A stretch of DNA of 64,000 nucleotides from Ignavibacteria bacterium (lineage in GTDB: Bacteria; Bacteroidota; Ignavibacteria; Ignavibacteriales; SURF-24). The stretch lies in assembly GCA_025612245.1 (NCBI GenBank), contig JAAXKQ010000005.1, positions 196,009 through 260,008 of the forward strand, in the 5' to 3' direction. Within the stretch, counting starts at the first letter, position 1; each line of letters opens with the position of its first letter. Shown here piece by piece: positions 40,597-48,975 of the stretch. A program made the position numbers and the translations under genes. The notes under the pieces were generated by a model. That model was not told the origin of the DNA and did not search any database. It was given only the letters and a program-made list of their open reading frames with translations.

Positions 40597-41207
40597 AAAA
40601 GAGCAATCTGATAATCGGCGCCAGTATTTTACTCACAGCAATCATGGCACTGGGTTCGTATCTGATATACGATAATTGTTCCACTGAAAGCAGGATATTA
40701 TCTATGATCAGAAAAAACCTGGGGGTTGTAAATTATTATTGTAAAGCTAATAACATAAATCCTCGCATTTACATAAGCATAATCTATGGTGAATTGCACA
40801 GTAATTATAACTTTTTTGATGATTTTGACAATTTACGCGCAGAGTATGGTTTTGATCCTTCGGCGGGTTTCGGACAAATGAAAGTTTCTACTTTAATGTG
40901 GCTAGAAGAGAATTATTCAGACGGCAAAATAATATCAAAAAGCCGGAACAGAAAAGAGGCTGTTAGCAAATTATTAAATGATACTACAAATATTGCATAT
41001 AGCGTTTTTTATATAAAACTGATAAGCCAAAAGCTCAGGAGCATTACTGCAAAAGAACCTACGGTTAAACAGCTGGGATCTTTTTACAGCCTGGGAATAG
41101 ACCATGGAAAAAGAGAAATTAACTCTGACTTTACTAGTCCTGTCGGACTGGCGGCCGAAAAATTCTATTATTCAGATGATCTGATTGAGATTTACCCGCG
41201 GCAATGA
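40593..41207 (+). CDS. Membrane-anchored SLT-like lytic transglycosylase
   Basis: A 204-residue protein with an N-terminal span (about 6-26) and a lysozyme-like domain. The catalytic Glu is E67 (SIIYGELHSNY) and the family's glycine-glutamine motif follows as GFGQMKVST near 92, then NIAYSVFYIKLISQKL. These are hallmarks of Slt-type enzymes that cleave the glycan strand of peptidoglycan. It is translationally coupled to the gene before it. In this cluster it may open the wall for export or belong to a killing or self-remodelling function. Confidence 0.72.
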   Translation: MKKSNLIIGASILLTAIMALGSYLIYDNCSTESRILSMIRKNLGVVNYYCKANNINPRIYISIIYGELHSNYNFFDDFDNLRAEYGFDPSAGFGQMKVSTLMWLEENYSDGKIISKSRNRKEAVSKLLNDTTNIAYSVFYIKLISQKLRSITAKEPTVKQLGSFYSLGIDHGKREINSDFTSPVGLAAEKFYYSDDLIEIYPRQ

Positions 41208-41259
41208 TTCATTCAGGAGGGATGTGTCTATAGGAACCTTATTCTAAATTACAAATAGG

Positions 41260-42156
41260 ATGGCAATTATTAAGATGAGACAAACCATAAATCCTTTCCT
41301 TATTATGATGGGATTTTTAGTATTATTGATAGTGCTTGTATTTCTCAGAAATAACTATTACCACAAAGGCTCTTCTTCTCCGGTTGTATTATTAAGATGT
41401 GATGATTTTGGAATTAGCAGGTCTGTAAACCTGGCAATTGAAAAGCTTGCAGAGCGGAAAATACCCTTTTCTGCTTCATTAATTGTAAATGCCAGGTTCT
41501 ACAATGAAGCTGTTGAGATACTAAAAAAAAACAGGACGATATCGGTCGGTGTTCACCTGACGTTTACCTCTGAATGGGAAAATGACAGGTGGAAACCATT
41601 GTTGCCAATTGAAAAGGTAAGATCATTAGTCGACAGTAATGGATGCTTTTATCCCTCGAGGTCTTCCCTGTGGAAGCAAAGACCGGACACTTTAGAAATT
41701 GAGGAGGAGGCGGAAGCTCAAATTAAAAAAGTATTAAAGTCAGGCATTAAAATCAGTTACATCGACGCACACATGTTTTCTCTCTATTCAAAAGAATACC
41801 ACAACATATTGAAAAGACTCGGCGCAAAATATAATCTGCTGGTCTCTGGAATGAATAATGAACTGCTCTTAAATGATATGTTCAAAACAGACGCAGGAAA
41901 CAAATTGAATAAATATCTTGAAATACTTTCAAATGTTGATTCCGGCGACACGTGTCTTATAGTTTTGCATTTGGCAGCATATCCCGACGAACTAAATTCA
42001 ATGAAAGATCTGAACAACCCCTATTTTACTCAAAACGGCAGTTATCGTTATAGTGAATACTGTGCCGTTATTTCCGATAAAGCCATGCAGTTTATCGATA
42101 AGAAGAAGATTAAGCTCATTAATTATTCAAATTATTCTATTAAAATGCCAAAATGA
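41260..42156 (+). CDS. Membrane-anchored YdjC/ChbG-like deacetylase
   Basis: A 298-residue protein with an N-terminal span (about 12-30) followed by a YdjC-family carbohydrate deacetylase domain. The metal and catalytic residues are visible: D48-D49 in LLRCDDFGIS, H99 in SVGVHLTF and H171 in SYIDAHMF. ChbG removes acetyl groups from chitooligosaccharides; family members also act on other amino sugars. Most homologues are cytoplasmic, so the anchor that would place this one in the periplasm is unusual and fits action on peptidoglycan or its fragments. Confidence 0.82.
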   Translation: MAIIKMRQTINPFLIMMGFLVLLIVLVFLRNNYYHKGSSSPVVLLRCDDFGISRSVNLAIEKLAERKIPFSASLIVNARFYNEAVEILKKNRTISVGVHLTFTSEWENDRWKPLLPIEKVRSLVDSNGCFYPSRSSLWKQRPDTLEIEEEAEAQIKKVLKSGIKISYIDAHMFSLYSKEYHNILKRLGAKYNLLVSGMNNELLLNDMFKTDAGNKLNKYLEILSNVDSGDTCLIVLHLAAYPDELNSMKDLNNPYFTQNGSYRYSEYCAVISDKAMQFIDKKKIKLINYSNYSIKMPK

Positions 42157-42163
42157 AAAGCAT

Positions 42164-42892
42164 ATGATAAAAAAATCCAATTTGCTCTTCATTGTTATTC
42201 CTGCATTGATATTTTCATATATTCTGTATATGATAATTGTTGATAGTTTACCCCTGGCTTGTACGAATGGATTCAGAATAATCTCCCGAAAAGAATGGAA
42301 TGCAAACAACCCGCTTGACACATCCGGCGTTTATTATTATAAAGATGATTTAAAAGTAGTTCTGAAATATATTGTAATACATCATTCCGGCTTTCGCGAA
42401 AATATAGGTGTAAAGAATATTCAGAGCTACCAGCAGTCGTGTGGATATAACGATATTGCCTATCATTTTATCATTGATAGGTATGGAAAAATATATGAGG
42501 GAAGAAAGATAAATACGCTTGGTGCGCATGCAGGAGAAACAGCAGAGGCCAATAATATGGCCCAAAGGTTTAGCAAACATATAGATAAACATTTAACTGC
42601 TACTAGCCTGCCGGAGCCATATAAACTTGATCCTGACTATGGAGCAATAGGCATATGCCTGGAGGGGAATTTTGAAATAGAAAGGCCGACCAGATGTCAG
42701 CTCTCAAACCTGAAACAACTGGTATTATACCTAATGCAGAAATACAACATAGAAAAAGATAACATAATGTTGCATAAGGAGGTGCGGAAACGGCTTATTC
42801 TTAAGAGAAACCTGCATCCAATTAAAGAAGAAACACATTGCCCCGGTAAATATGGAGCGGCAGAAATTAAACATCTAATTAATACAATCTAA
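42164..42892 (+). CDS. Membrane-anchored N-acetylmuramoyl-L-alanine amidase (PGRP type)
   Basis: A 242-residue protein with an N-terminal span (about 5-25) and an amidase_2/PGRP domain. Zinc ligands are H73 or H74 (YIVIHHSGF), H218 (NLHPIKEE) and C226 (THCPGKYG); the eight-residue spacing of the last two is the family norm. The block SYQQSCGYNDIAYHFIIDRY carries the catalytic-site Tyr region. The enzyme cleaves the bond between muramic acid and the stem peptide. The start, ATG 42164, lies seven bases after the deacetylase stop codon. It closes the cluster. Confidence 0.88.
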   Translation: MIKKSNLLFIVIPALIFSYILYMIIVDSLPLACTNGFRIISRKEWNANNPLDTSGVYYYKDDLKVVLKYIVIHHSGFRENIGVKNIQSYQQSCGYNDIAYHFIIDRYGKIYEGRKINTLGAHAGETAEANNMAQRFSKHIDKHLTATSLPEPYKLDPDYGAIGICLEGNFEIERPTRCQLSNLKQLVLYLMQKYNIEKDNIMLHKEVRKRLILKRNLHPIKEETHCPGKYGAAEIKHLINTI

Positions 42893-43323
42893 TGATTCCC
42901 AATATCCCGAATGTATCATAAAAGGAACCAGATATTGTGAGTATCTCTTCTGGCGATTTATTCAATCTTGCCTTACTTTAAAGGCTTTATTCCAAATGCT
43001 TACCGAACAAAATTAATAATTAAATGACTCCAATATTCAAGTCTCTTCTATTATTCTTTATAAATTACTTCAAAACCAGTGCTCAGCTAAGACATGAGTC
43101 ATAATTCTGACAAAACAAATAGAAAATCTTCAAAGAACAAATCCGAAGTTAAAGATAAAGAAACTGACCGGCTAATATTTTGCATAATTAAAGATTTACA
43201 ATCAAAGCGGATAGATAAAATCATTATCCTAAAACCGGAAATGGTTATCAAATGGCATGGAACTGCTCTCTGAAATTATTTCAGAAAGAAAAGCAATTGC
43301 GGTGTCAAGTGAACATGTGTTAA
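42893..43323. other. Intergenic region after the peptide-export cluster
   Basis: This 431-bp AT-rich gap separates convergent genes. A weak hairpin lies at 42970-42985 (GCCTT/AAGGC then TTTAT), possibly a terminator for the cluster. A short motif at 43081 (GCTCAGCTAAGACATGAGTC) resembles one at 11955. There is no coding frame. Confidence 0.35.
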
Positions 43324-44193
43324 TTAAATATAATGTTTCTGCATCTCTTCAAGTAAACCGATATGGGTTGGTTCCCATGTGAGTTCCTCTCTTGTCCATT
43401 GACTTGCAGCCGGAGTATCCAATCCGATAAAAGCACTCATCCATTCAAAATATGTTTGGATATCATTGCCCGATATTGATTTAACAGGCAAGTTAAGACC
43501 TTTCCCTATAACTTCTGCAATTTCCCGAAAAGGAATAGCCTCATCTCCAATAGCATGGTAACGCGCAGATTTTTGGGCTTTTTCCAATGCGAGGCAGAAC
43601 AAATGTGCTGCGTCCAAGCGATGAACAGCAGACCAACGGTTATTTCCATCTGCAACATATGCAGAAACACCATTTTTGCGAGCCAGATTAATAATAAATG
43701 GAATAAAGCCTTTGGGCTCCTTATCATGAACGCTTCTTGGCAAACGTACTACTGATGCATTAACCCCGGCTTCAACTAATGCCATGGCTGCATCCTCGGA
43801 GGAACGTGGTGAAAAAGGAGCTGTGTCCGCTTCCTTTAAAAAGCCGTTATTTGCAGGAAAAATTCCTGTAGTGACGACAATTGGTTTATTTGTACCTTTT
43901 AGGGATTCACCCATTGCTTCAATTGCCCGTTTGTCAATTTCATTTGACCGTTGGTATTGTGAAAAATCATGAATAAAAGCTGTATGTATTACTCCATCAG
44001 ACAGTATTACACCCTGTTTCAAGCTTTCCGCATCCTCAAGGCTTCCTTTGATTACTTTTGCGCCAATATTTTCAATAAAATTTGTAGAGCTTTCCGAGCG
44101 TGAGAGTCCAAGGACTTCATGACCTCTATCAATTAATTCGCGAACAATTGCCGATCCGATAAAGCCGGAAGCACCTGTTACAAATACTTTCAT
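43324..44193 (-). CDS. Extended SDR family oxidoreductase/epimerase
   Basis: A 289-residue NAD(P)-dependent enzyme of the extended short-chain dehydrogenase superfamily. The N-terminal cofactor loop is VTGASGFIGSAI. The usual catalytic YxxxK is not found; the corresponding region reads SSEDAAMALVEAGVNASVVRLPRSVHG-like sequence, the form seen in atypical NAD-binding proteins that act on small ketones. The start at 44193 follows AAAGGGAAAT; an upstream in-frame ATG is less likely. It is divergent from a Crp/Fnr regulator gene that may control it. Confidence 0.82.
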   Translation of the reverse strand: MKVFVTGASGFIGSAIVRELIDRGHEVLGLSRSESSTNFIENIGAKVIKGSLEDAESLKQGVILSDGVIHTAFIHDFSQYQRSNEIDKRAIEAMGESLKGTNKPIVVTTGIFPANNGFLKEADTAPFSPRSSEDAAMALVEAGVNASVVRLPRSVHDKEPKGFIPFIINLARKNGVSAYVADGNNRWSAVHRLDAAHLFCLALEKAQKSARYHAIGDEAIPFREIAEVIGKGLNLPVKSISGNDIQTYFEWMSAFIGLDTPAASQWTREELTWEPTHIGLLEEMQKHYI

Positions 44194-44269
44194 ATTTCCC
44201 TTTCCCATTAATTTGCTTTTCCTAAATTTAGTAAGTTAATGTCATTGAAACGAGGACATTTGACGCAAT

Positions 44270-44300
44270 TTTGCAGTACAGGGTATATTTAGTATTTTTG
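44270..44300 (+). promoter_or_regulatory. Bacteroidota-type promoter of the Crp/Fnr gene
   Basis: TTTG (44270-44273), a 19-base spacer and TATTTTTG (44293-44300) match the Bacteroidota housekeeping consensus TTTG-N19-TAnnTTTG. The predicted transcript would start shortly before ATG 44322, which supports that start codon over the open frame that begins at 44271 inside the promoter. Confidence 0.7.
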
Positions 44301-44321
44301 TTCAAATTGCATGGAAAAGTT

Positions 44322-44912
44322 ATGATTGAAATATTTAGACGATATCTTCAAAGTGAAATTCCTAAAATAACGGCTGAACAAATTGATCTGATAGAGTCAA
44401 AGTGCACTCTACGAAAACTACGAAAAAAGGAATTATTGCTGAAAGAAGGGGAAGTCTGCGATAATAAAATATTCGTCTTGTACGGGCTTTTACGCAACTA
44501 TAGAATTACGGGAAATGGTAATGAAGCCATACTGCGTTTTACTGATAAATGTGAATGGACCACAGACCCCGAAAGTTATTTTAAGGGCTTACCTTCAAAT
44601 TACAACATAGATGCCATTGAGGACTCAGAGGTTATTCTTATAAAACATGGGCAAATGGAATATTTACAACAACAAATCTCTCCTTTTTCAGAATTCATGA
44701 AAGGAATGATGCACCATAATGCGGAGCTAATACAAAAGCGGGTTTTAATAAGCATTAGCGGAACTGCGGATGAAAAATATTCTGAGTTTATGCAAACTTA
44801 TCCCGGCGTTTTTAATAGAGTGCCATTACACATGATTGCTTCATATCTCGGGCTTTCGCGAGAAACATTGACAAGAGTTAGACAAAATTTATTAAAATCC
44901 AGGCGGGTATAA
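44322..44912 (+). CDS. Crp/Fnr-family transcription regulator
   Basis: A 196-residue regulator with a cyclic-nucleotide-binding-type jelly roll at about 20-125 (LLLKEGEVCDNKIFVLYGLLRNY) and a C-terminal winged helix (VPLHMIASYLGLSRETLTRVRQNL). The cysteines of oxygen-sensing Fnr proteins are absent, and the phosphate-binding Arg-Ser pair of Crp is not seen, so it is a member of the large Bacteroidota-type group with unknown ligand. It is divergently placed to the SDR gene, the usual layout for a local regulator. Confidence 0.85.
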   Translation: MIEIFRRYLQSEIPKITAEQIDLIESKCTLRKLRKKELLLKEGEVCDNKIFVLYGLLRNYRITGNGNEAILRFTDKCEWTTDPESYFKGLPSNYNIDAIEDSEVILIKHGQMEYLQQQISPFSEFMKGMMHHNAELIQKRVLISISGTADEKYSEFMQTYPGVFNRVPLHMIASYLGLSRETLTRVRQNLLKSRRV

Positions 44913-44980
44913 ATCTGATATCTCATTTATATTCTGACAATTCGAGTAAAAAGTGCGTACCGATTAGTCATTCCATAATG

Positions 44981-45070
44981 GCAGGGAATCTCCGGATGAT
45001 GTGAGAAACCTTCAGAGTCAGCTCAAAAGACGAAACATTTAACAAAAGTAGTAACCAAATTGTGAGCAGC
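44981..45070. repeat. Degenerate copy of the GGGAATCTCCGG/GTGACC repeat
   Basis: GCAGGGAATCTCCGGA (44981-44996), then CAGAGTCAGCTCAAAAGACG and AGTAACCAAATTGTGAGC. The best match is the copy at 57693-57788, which shares the same order of blocks. Confidence 0.45.
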
Positions 45071-45240
45071 GGGAGATTATTAAAATCTTTTTTAGCTAAA
45101 TAGGCATCAAACCTACATTTTTATACTCAGTAATGAAACCCTTAACTGCTATTACATTTTCGGTGAGCATTAGAACAGCCTTAGCTCATTTTCCTGCTTA
45201 ATTATGGAAGGTAAAAAAACACTAAACTGGCTGGAAAGTA

Positions 45241-45268
45241 AAATATTTTTCAGGCTTATTCGTCTATA
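45241..45268 (+). promoter_or_regulatory. ECF-type promoter of the sigma factor gene
   Basis: AAATATTTTTC, a short spacer and TATTCGTCTATA, 24 of 28 bases identical to 46271-46298 upstream of the ABC transporter gene. The CGTC core in the -10 region is typical of ECF sigma promoters. It ends 27 bp before the sigma start codon, so autoregulation is inferred. Confidence 0.6.
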
Positions 45269-45295
45269 TTACTGGAAGCATTAAAAACAAAAAAA

Positions 45296-45862
45296 ATGAT
45301 AGAAACTTCAAAACAAATAGAAATTACTGTAAAAAAGGAAAGGCAAAAACTCTTTAACTTCATCAGGAAAAACGTTCCGGTAAAGGAAGATGCTGAGGAT
45401 ATACTCCAGGATGTATTCTACCAGTTTGCTTCGGGAATCGAAGAAATCGAGCTATTTGAGAAGATCTCGGCTTGGCTCATAAAGGTGGCAAAAAATAAGA
45501 TTATCGACTTCCGCAGGAAAAAACGGGAAAAACCTATGTCCAGTTTCAAAGTAAGTATCCCTGATGAGGAATCTAATGATACTATTTCTCTTGCAGATAT
45601 CCTTCCCGACCTGAGCAGTCTGCCGGACGAAATTTACTGGCAAAATCAGATCTGGGAGGAAATTGAAGATGCTCTTGAGGAAATGCCGCCTGAGCAAAGC
45701 GAGGTTTTTATTATGAATGAATTTGAAGGACTAAGCTTTAGGGAAATATCCGAAATAAAACAAGTGCCTGTTAATACTCTTCTTTCAAGAAAAAGGTATG
45801 CTGTTTTATTCTTAAGAAAATACTTAAAAAATTTATATGAGGAGTTAAAAAACAATGTTTAA
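45296..45862 (+). CDS. ECF-type RNA polymerase sigma factor
   Basis: A 188-residue sigma-70 family protein. Region 2 is at about 10-80 (DAEDILQDVFYQFASGIEEI, SAWLIKVAKNKIIDFRRKKR) and region 4 at about 120-180 (ALEEMPPEQSEVFIMNEFEG, SFREISEIKQVPVNTLLSRKR). No region 3 or 1.1 is present. Its end overlaps a small membrane-protein gene by eight bases, a layout that often marks a signal-relay or anti-sigma partner. It probably reads the promoters at 45241 and 46271. Confidence 0.88.
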   Translation: MIETSKQIEITVKKERQKLFNFIRKNVPVKEDAEDILQDVFYQFASGIEEIELFEKISAWLIKVAKNKIIDFRRKKREKPMSSFKVSIPDEESNDTISLADILPDLSSLPDEIYWQNQIWEEIEDALEEMPPEQSEVFIMNEFEGLSFREISEIKQVPVNTLLSRKRYAVLFLRKYLKNLYEELKNNV

Positions 45863-46160
45863 TGAACACAGAAGACGCCATTGGTTCTTTTTAAGGTTCC
45901 CGCTGGCCCTGGTATTTATTGCAATAATTACTTTGATACTCATGCTCTTGTGGAATGCCCTGCTGCCGGCAATATTCGGTATTACAAGCATAACATACTG
46001 GCAGGCTTTGGGCTTGTTTTTATTATCCAGGCTCCTGTTCGGCGGTTTTGGCCGCGGTCCGCACTGGTTCTACCATAGACATTATGCATACAGGAAATTC
46101 GATAGAGAAAGGAATATGCCAGGAGAGGAATACTCTGGAGAAAAAGCCCCGCAGGCGTAA
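45855..46160 (+). CDS. Small membrane protein coupled to the sigma factor
   Basis: A 101-residue protein with two hydrophobic spans (about 14-42 and 47-65), a basic N-terminus and a His/Arg-rich tail (GRGPHWFYHRHYAYRKFDRE). It overlaps the sigma gene by eight bases. No anti-sigma fold (ZAS or ASD) is visible, so an anti-sigma function is only suggested by position. The histidines could bind metal. Confidence 0.7.
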   Translation: MFNEHRRRHWFFLRFPLALVFIAIITLILMLLWNALLPAIFGITSITYWQALGLFLLSRLLFGGFGRGPHWFYHRHYAYRKFDRERNMPGEEYSGEKAPQA

Positions 46161-46270
46161 AAAGAAGGGCCTCTAAAAAAGAATGCCCCGGGAAGTCAAT
46201 TGGACTGAACCTGTGTTAATTTTGCATGCAGACCAGTGAATCTGATAAATAAAGTTTTCTCTTGTAATTA

Positions 46271-46298
46271 AAATATTTTCCCGTCCTATTCGTCTATA
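46271..46298 (+). promoter_or_regulatory. ECF-type promoter of the ABC transporter operon
   Basis: AAATATTTTCC, spacer and TATTCGTCTATA, matching 45241-45268 at 24 of 28 bases with the same internal spacing. It lies 87 bp before the GTG start of the ATPase gene. Confidence 0.6.
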
Positions 46299-46385
46299 AA
46301 TATCGGAACATATTATTGCAAGAGATATAACCTGTCAGAATAATTTACTTGAACATTTCCGATAAAAAGAACACGGAGAAACTTT

Positions 46386-47303
46386 GTGATAACAAATAGT
46401 ATAGAGGTAAGTAACTTTACTAAAAAATTTGGTTCCTATACTGCAGTGGATAATATTTCCTTCAATGTGGAAGAAGGTACTATCTTTGCTTTTCTAGGTC
46501 CTAACGGTGCAGGCAAAAGCACTACTATAAATACGCTTTGCACGATACATGACAAAACATATGGCGAATTAAGAATTAACGGCAATGACGTGACACGTCA
46601 GAAAGACAAGGTGAGGAATGACATAGGCATTGTCTTTCAGGAATCAACACTCGATGGAAAGTTGACCGTTGAAGAAAATCTGAAGCTCCATTGCGATTTT
46701 TACAAAGTGCCGAAATTGGAAGTAAAGAGCCGTATAGATTTTGTGCTGGAACTTGTGGATATTGTTAATTGGAGAAAAGCTCCGGTAAACAGCTTATCTG
46801 GCGGAATGAAAAGACGTGCTGAAATAGCCCGCGGACTTGTACATTTCCCTAAAGTCCTCTTTCTTGATGAACCGACAACCGGACTGGACCCGCAAACAAG
46901 GGCCAACGTGTGGGATTATATACACAAATTGCAAAAACAAAAGAACATTACCATTTTTCTTACAACCCACTATATGGAGGAAGCAGAGATATGCAATAAG
47001 GTTGCAATTATCGACCACGGAAAAATAGTAGCCCATGATACCCCATATAATCTGAAAAAGAAATTTACATCCACTACAATGAGACTTAAAACTTCCAGAC
47101 AGGATATTCTTTTGAACCATCTTAATAATTCTTTTATGAAATATAAACTGGACGATGGCCAGATTGTTATATATGCAACCGATGTTGGAAAAATTCTGGA
47201 AATTATCTCATCTTGCAAAGAATCTATTGAAGATATTGAGATCAACAAGGGCACGCTTAATGATGTATTTATTGCAATTACAGGTAAGGAGATCAGAGAA
47301 TGA
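46386..47303 (+). CDS. DrrA-type ABC transporter ATPase
   Basis: A 305-residue ATPase of a two-gene ABC-2 exporter. It has Walker A GPNGAGKST near 40, the Q-loop IGIVFQES, signature LSGGMKRRAEIARG near 140, Walker B VLFLDEPTTGLDP near 160 and an H-switch FLTTHYMEEAE. The C-terminal 80 residues form the accessory domain typical of daunorubicin-resistance-type ATPases. Start is GTG 46386 after CGGAG. It is coupled to the permease gene by ATGA overlap. Export of a drug or lipid-like compound is family knowledge. Confidence 0.9.
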   Translation: MITNSIEVSNFTKKFGSYTAVDNISFNVEEGTIFAFLGPNGAGKSTTINTLCTIHDKTYGELRINGNDVTRQKDKVRNDIGIVFQESTLDGKLTVEENLKLHCDFYKVPKLEVKSRIDFVLELVDIVNWRKAPVNSLSGGMKRRAEIARGLVHFPKVLFLDEPTTGLDPQTRANVWDYIHKLQKQKNITIFLTTHYMEEAEICNKVAIIDHGKIVAHDTPYNLKKKFTSTTMRLKTSRQDILLNHLNNSFMKYKLDDGQIVIYATDVGKILEIISSCKESIEDIEINKGTLNDVFIAITGKEIRE

Positions 47304-48130
47304 TTCGTCCGGTTAAAGCTATCGTATTAAGAAATTTAATTAAGCTCTCCAGAGATAAAATGAAAATGTTTTTTACGCTGTTTATGTCGGGGCTTTTCCT
47401 CTTCATATTCTCCTTCGTAACCAGGTCTGCTGTTGCAGGTTTGGAGCATCCAATGAATTATCTTATCTCGGGTATCGTTATTATGACCGTATTCCAGACG
47501 TCATTGAATAACTCAATGAATATACTTGAGGATATTTCAAATGGATTTATGAAAGAGATACTGGTTGCGCCGGTTAGCAGATGGCAGATCGCTATTGGTC
47601 AGGTTGTTTCTTCAATGATTGTGGCTGTTTTCCAGGGAATTATAATAGTTTTGCTGGGCTTGTTTATGGGACTTAAAATAGATCCTATTCACGGGGTGGT
47701 CATGACGGCTTTAATGTGCCTGGTTGGATTAACTTTTAGTTCTCTCGGATTATATCTAGCCACTATATCTAAAGAATCAACTAATTTTCAATTGCTTATT
47801 ACTATTGTTTCTTTTCCACTTACGTTTTTATCCGGAGCTTATATTCCCACAATGGCAATTCCAAAGATCCTGGCTCCTATTATATATCTGAATCCATTGA
47901 CCTATACCACATCGGCTTTCAGATACATTACATTACATATGGAAAATGTACCGACTGCAGATCTCTTAAAGTCAGGCATTGCCTTTAACGTAAATGGATT
48001 TATTATTATGCCTTTGATGAGTACTATATTAATTGCTATAATGGGTATAATATTTTTAACATTATGTGTCAGCAGGTTCAATAAAGCAGATTTTTCAAGG
48101 GTTAAGGTTTTCAGACATGGCCATAGATAA
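47300..48130 (+). CDS. ABC-2 type permease
   Basis: A 276-residue membrane protein with six spans (about 25-45, 55-75, 105-130, 138-160, 168-188 and 240-262) and the ABC-2 block ISNGFMKEILVAPVSRWQIAIG near 88. It pairs with the DrrA-type ATPase encoded just before it. A strong terminator follows at 48152. Confidence 0.9.
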   Translation: MIRPVKAIVLRNLIKLSRDKMKMFFTLFMSGLFLFIFSFVTRSAVAGLEHPMNYLISGIVIMTVFQTSLNNSMNILEDISNGFMKEILVAPVSRWQIAIGQVVSSMIVAVFQGIIIVLLGLFMGLKIDPIHGVVMTALMCLVGLTFSSLGLYLATISKESTNFQLLITIVSFPLTFLSGAYIPTMAIPKILAPIIYLNPLTYTTSAFRYITLHMENVPTADLLKSGIAFNVNGFIIMPLMSTILIAIMGIIFLTLCVSRFNKADFSRVKVFRHGHR

Positions 48131-48151
48131 GTGAACTATCGTTCATTTCAT

Positions 48152-48180
48152 AAAAGGGCAGCGAAAATTGCTGCCCTTTT
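48152..48180 (+). terminator. Intrinsic terminator of the ABC exporter operon
   Basis: Perfect 11-bp stem AAAAGGGCAGC (48152-48162)/GCTGCCCTTTT (48170-48180) with a seven-base loop, 21 bases after the permease stop codon. Confidence 0.85.
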
Positions 48181-48382
48181 AAGGCTTTGTTACGCTGAAT
48201 AACTATTTGGGGACCATGTGACTATAAGGAAGTTTCCCATTGTATTACTCTTTCAAACCACACTTGCAGAGTTTGGGCTAATGACAGGGTAGCACCTACA
48301 TCTTCCGGCATTGTTACAACATATTTTATGACCTCAGTTAAAATTATTATTTTTGCTGAAACAAAATCTGAAGAGGAGAAAG

Positions 48383-48769
48383 ATGGAACCTGTTCTAATA
48401 ACTGATCAAAAGCATTTGAGTATCCGTGATGAATTGCTGAGGCTTGAAGCGTTGCTTCATCACCCAGAAAAAGGCACCATGCGAAAAGAATTGGAAGAAA
48501 TGACAGACGAGCTATTCTGGGAAGTAGGAGCCTCAGGAAACCGCTACAGCAGGAGCTTTGTGCTGAGTGTTCTTGAAGAAAGAGTAGAAAATTCCAACAC
48601 GGAAGATAAATGGGAAACGAAAGATGCCTGGTGTAATGAAATATCAGCTAATAACTTTTTGCTTACTTATACACTTATTCAGGGTAAAAGAATAACACGG
48701 CGTTCTTCTATATGGCGGAAATACGAAAACTCCTGGAAGATAGTTTATCACCAGGGAACGATAGTTTAG
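48383..48769 (+). CDS. DUF4440/NTF2-like protein
   Basis: A 128-residue cone-fold (NTF2/SnoaL-like) protein. The DUF4440 pattern is visible in LLRLEALLHHPE, MTDELFWEVGASGNRYSR and the closing RRSSIWRKYENSWKIVYHQGT. ATG 48383 is preceded by AGAGGAG at ideal spacing, so I prefer it to an upstream frame start at 48353. Its function is unknown; the family includes small enzymes and binding proteins. Confidence 0.78.
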   Translation: MEPVLITDQKHLSIRDELLRLEALLHHPEKGTMRKELEEMTDELFWEVGASGNRYSRSFVLSVLEERVENSNTEDKWETKDAWCNEISANNFLLTYTLIQGKRITRRSSIWRKYENSWKIVYHQGTIV

Positions 48770-48913
48770 AATAAAAGTCTGACAATAAGGCGGGTGAATT
48801 GTTTTGTTTCTCTTGCGGTTTTACTATATGAAATATACCAGAAAGTAACAGCTCCGTGAAAGGGCTTTAATAAGTCTAATTCATACATGCAGTTTAAAAT
48901 CCTTCCTTTAATC

Positions 48914-48958
48914 AAAAAAAATCCCTGAAGCAGGATATTTCAGCTTAGACGGATTTTT
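48914..48958. terminator. Possible bidirectional terminator
   Basis: Arms AAAAATCC and GGATTTTT enclose a second small stem (CTGAA/TTCAG). T tracts occur at both ends, and the site lies between two convergent genes (stops at 48769 and 48976). Confidence 0.45.
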
Positions 48959-48975
48959 GAATTAGGAAAATGACG

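Larger units (their letters stand above)
44913..45295. other. Intergenic region with repeat and ECF promoter
   Basis: A 383-bp gap holding a degenerate repeat (44981-45070) and the sigma-dependent promoter at 45241-45268. No coding frame is seen. Confidence 0.4.
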
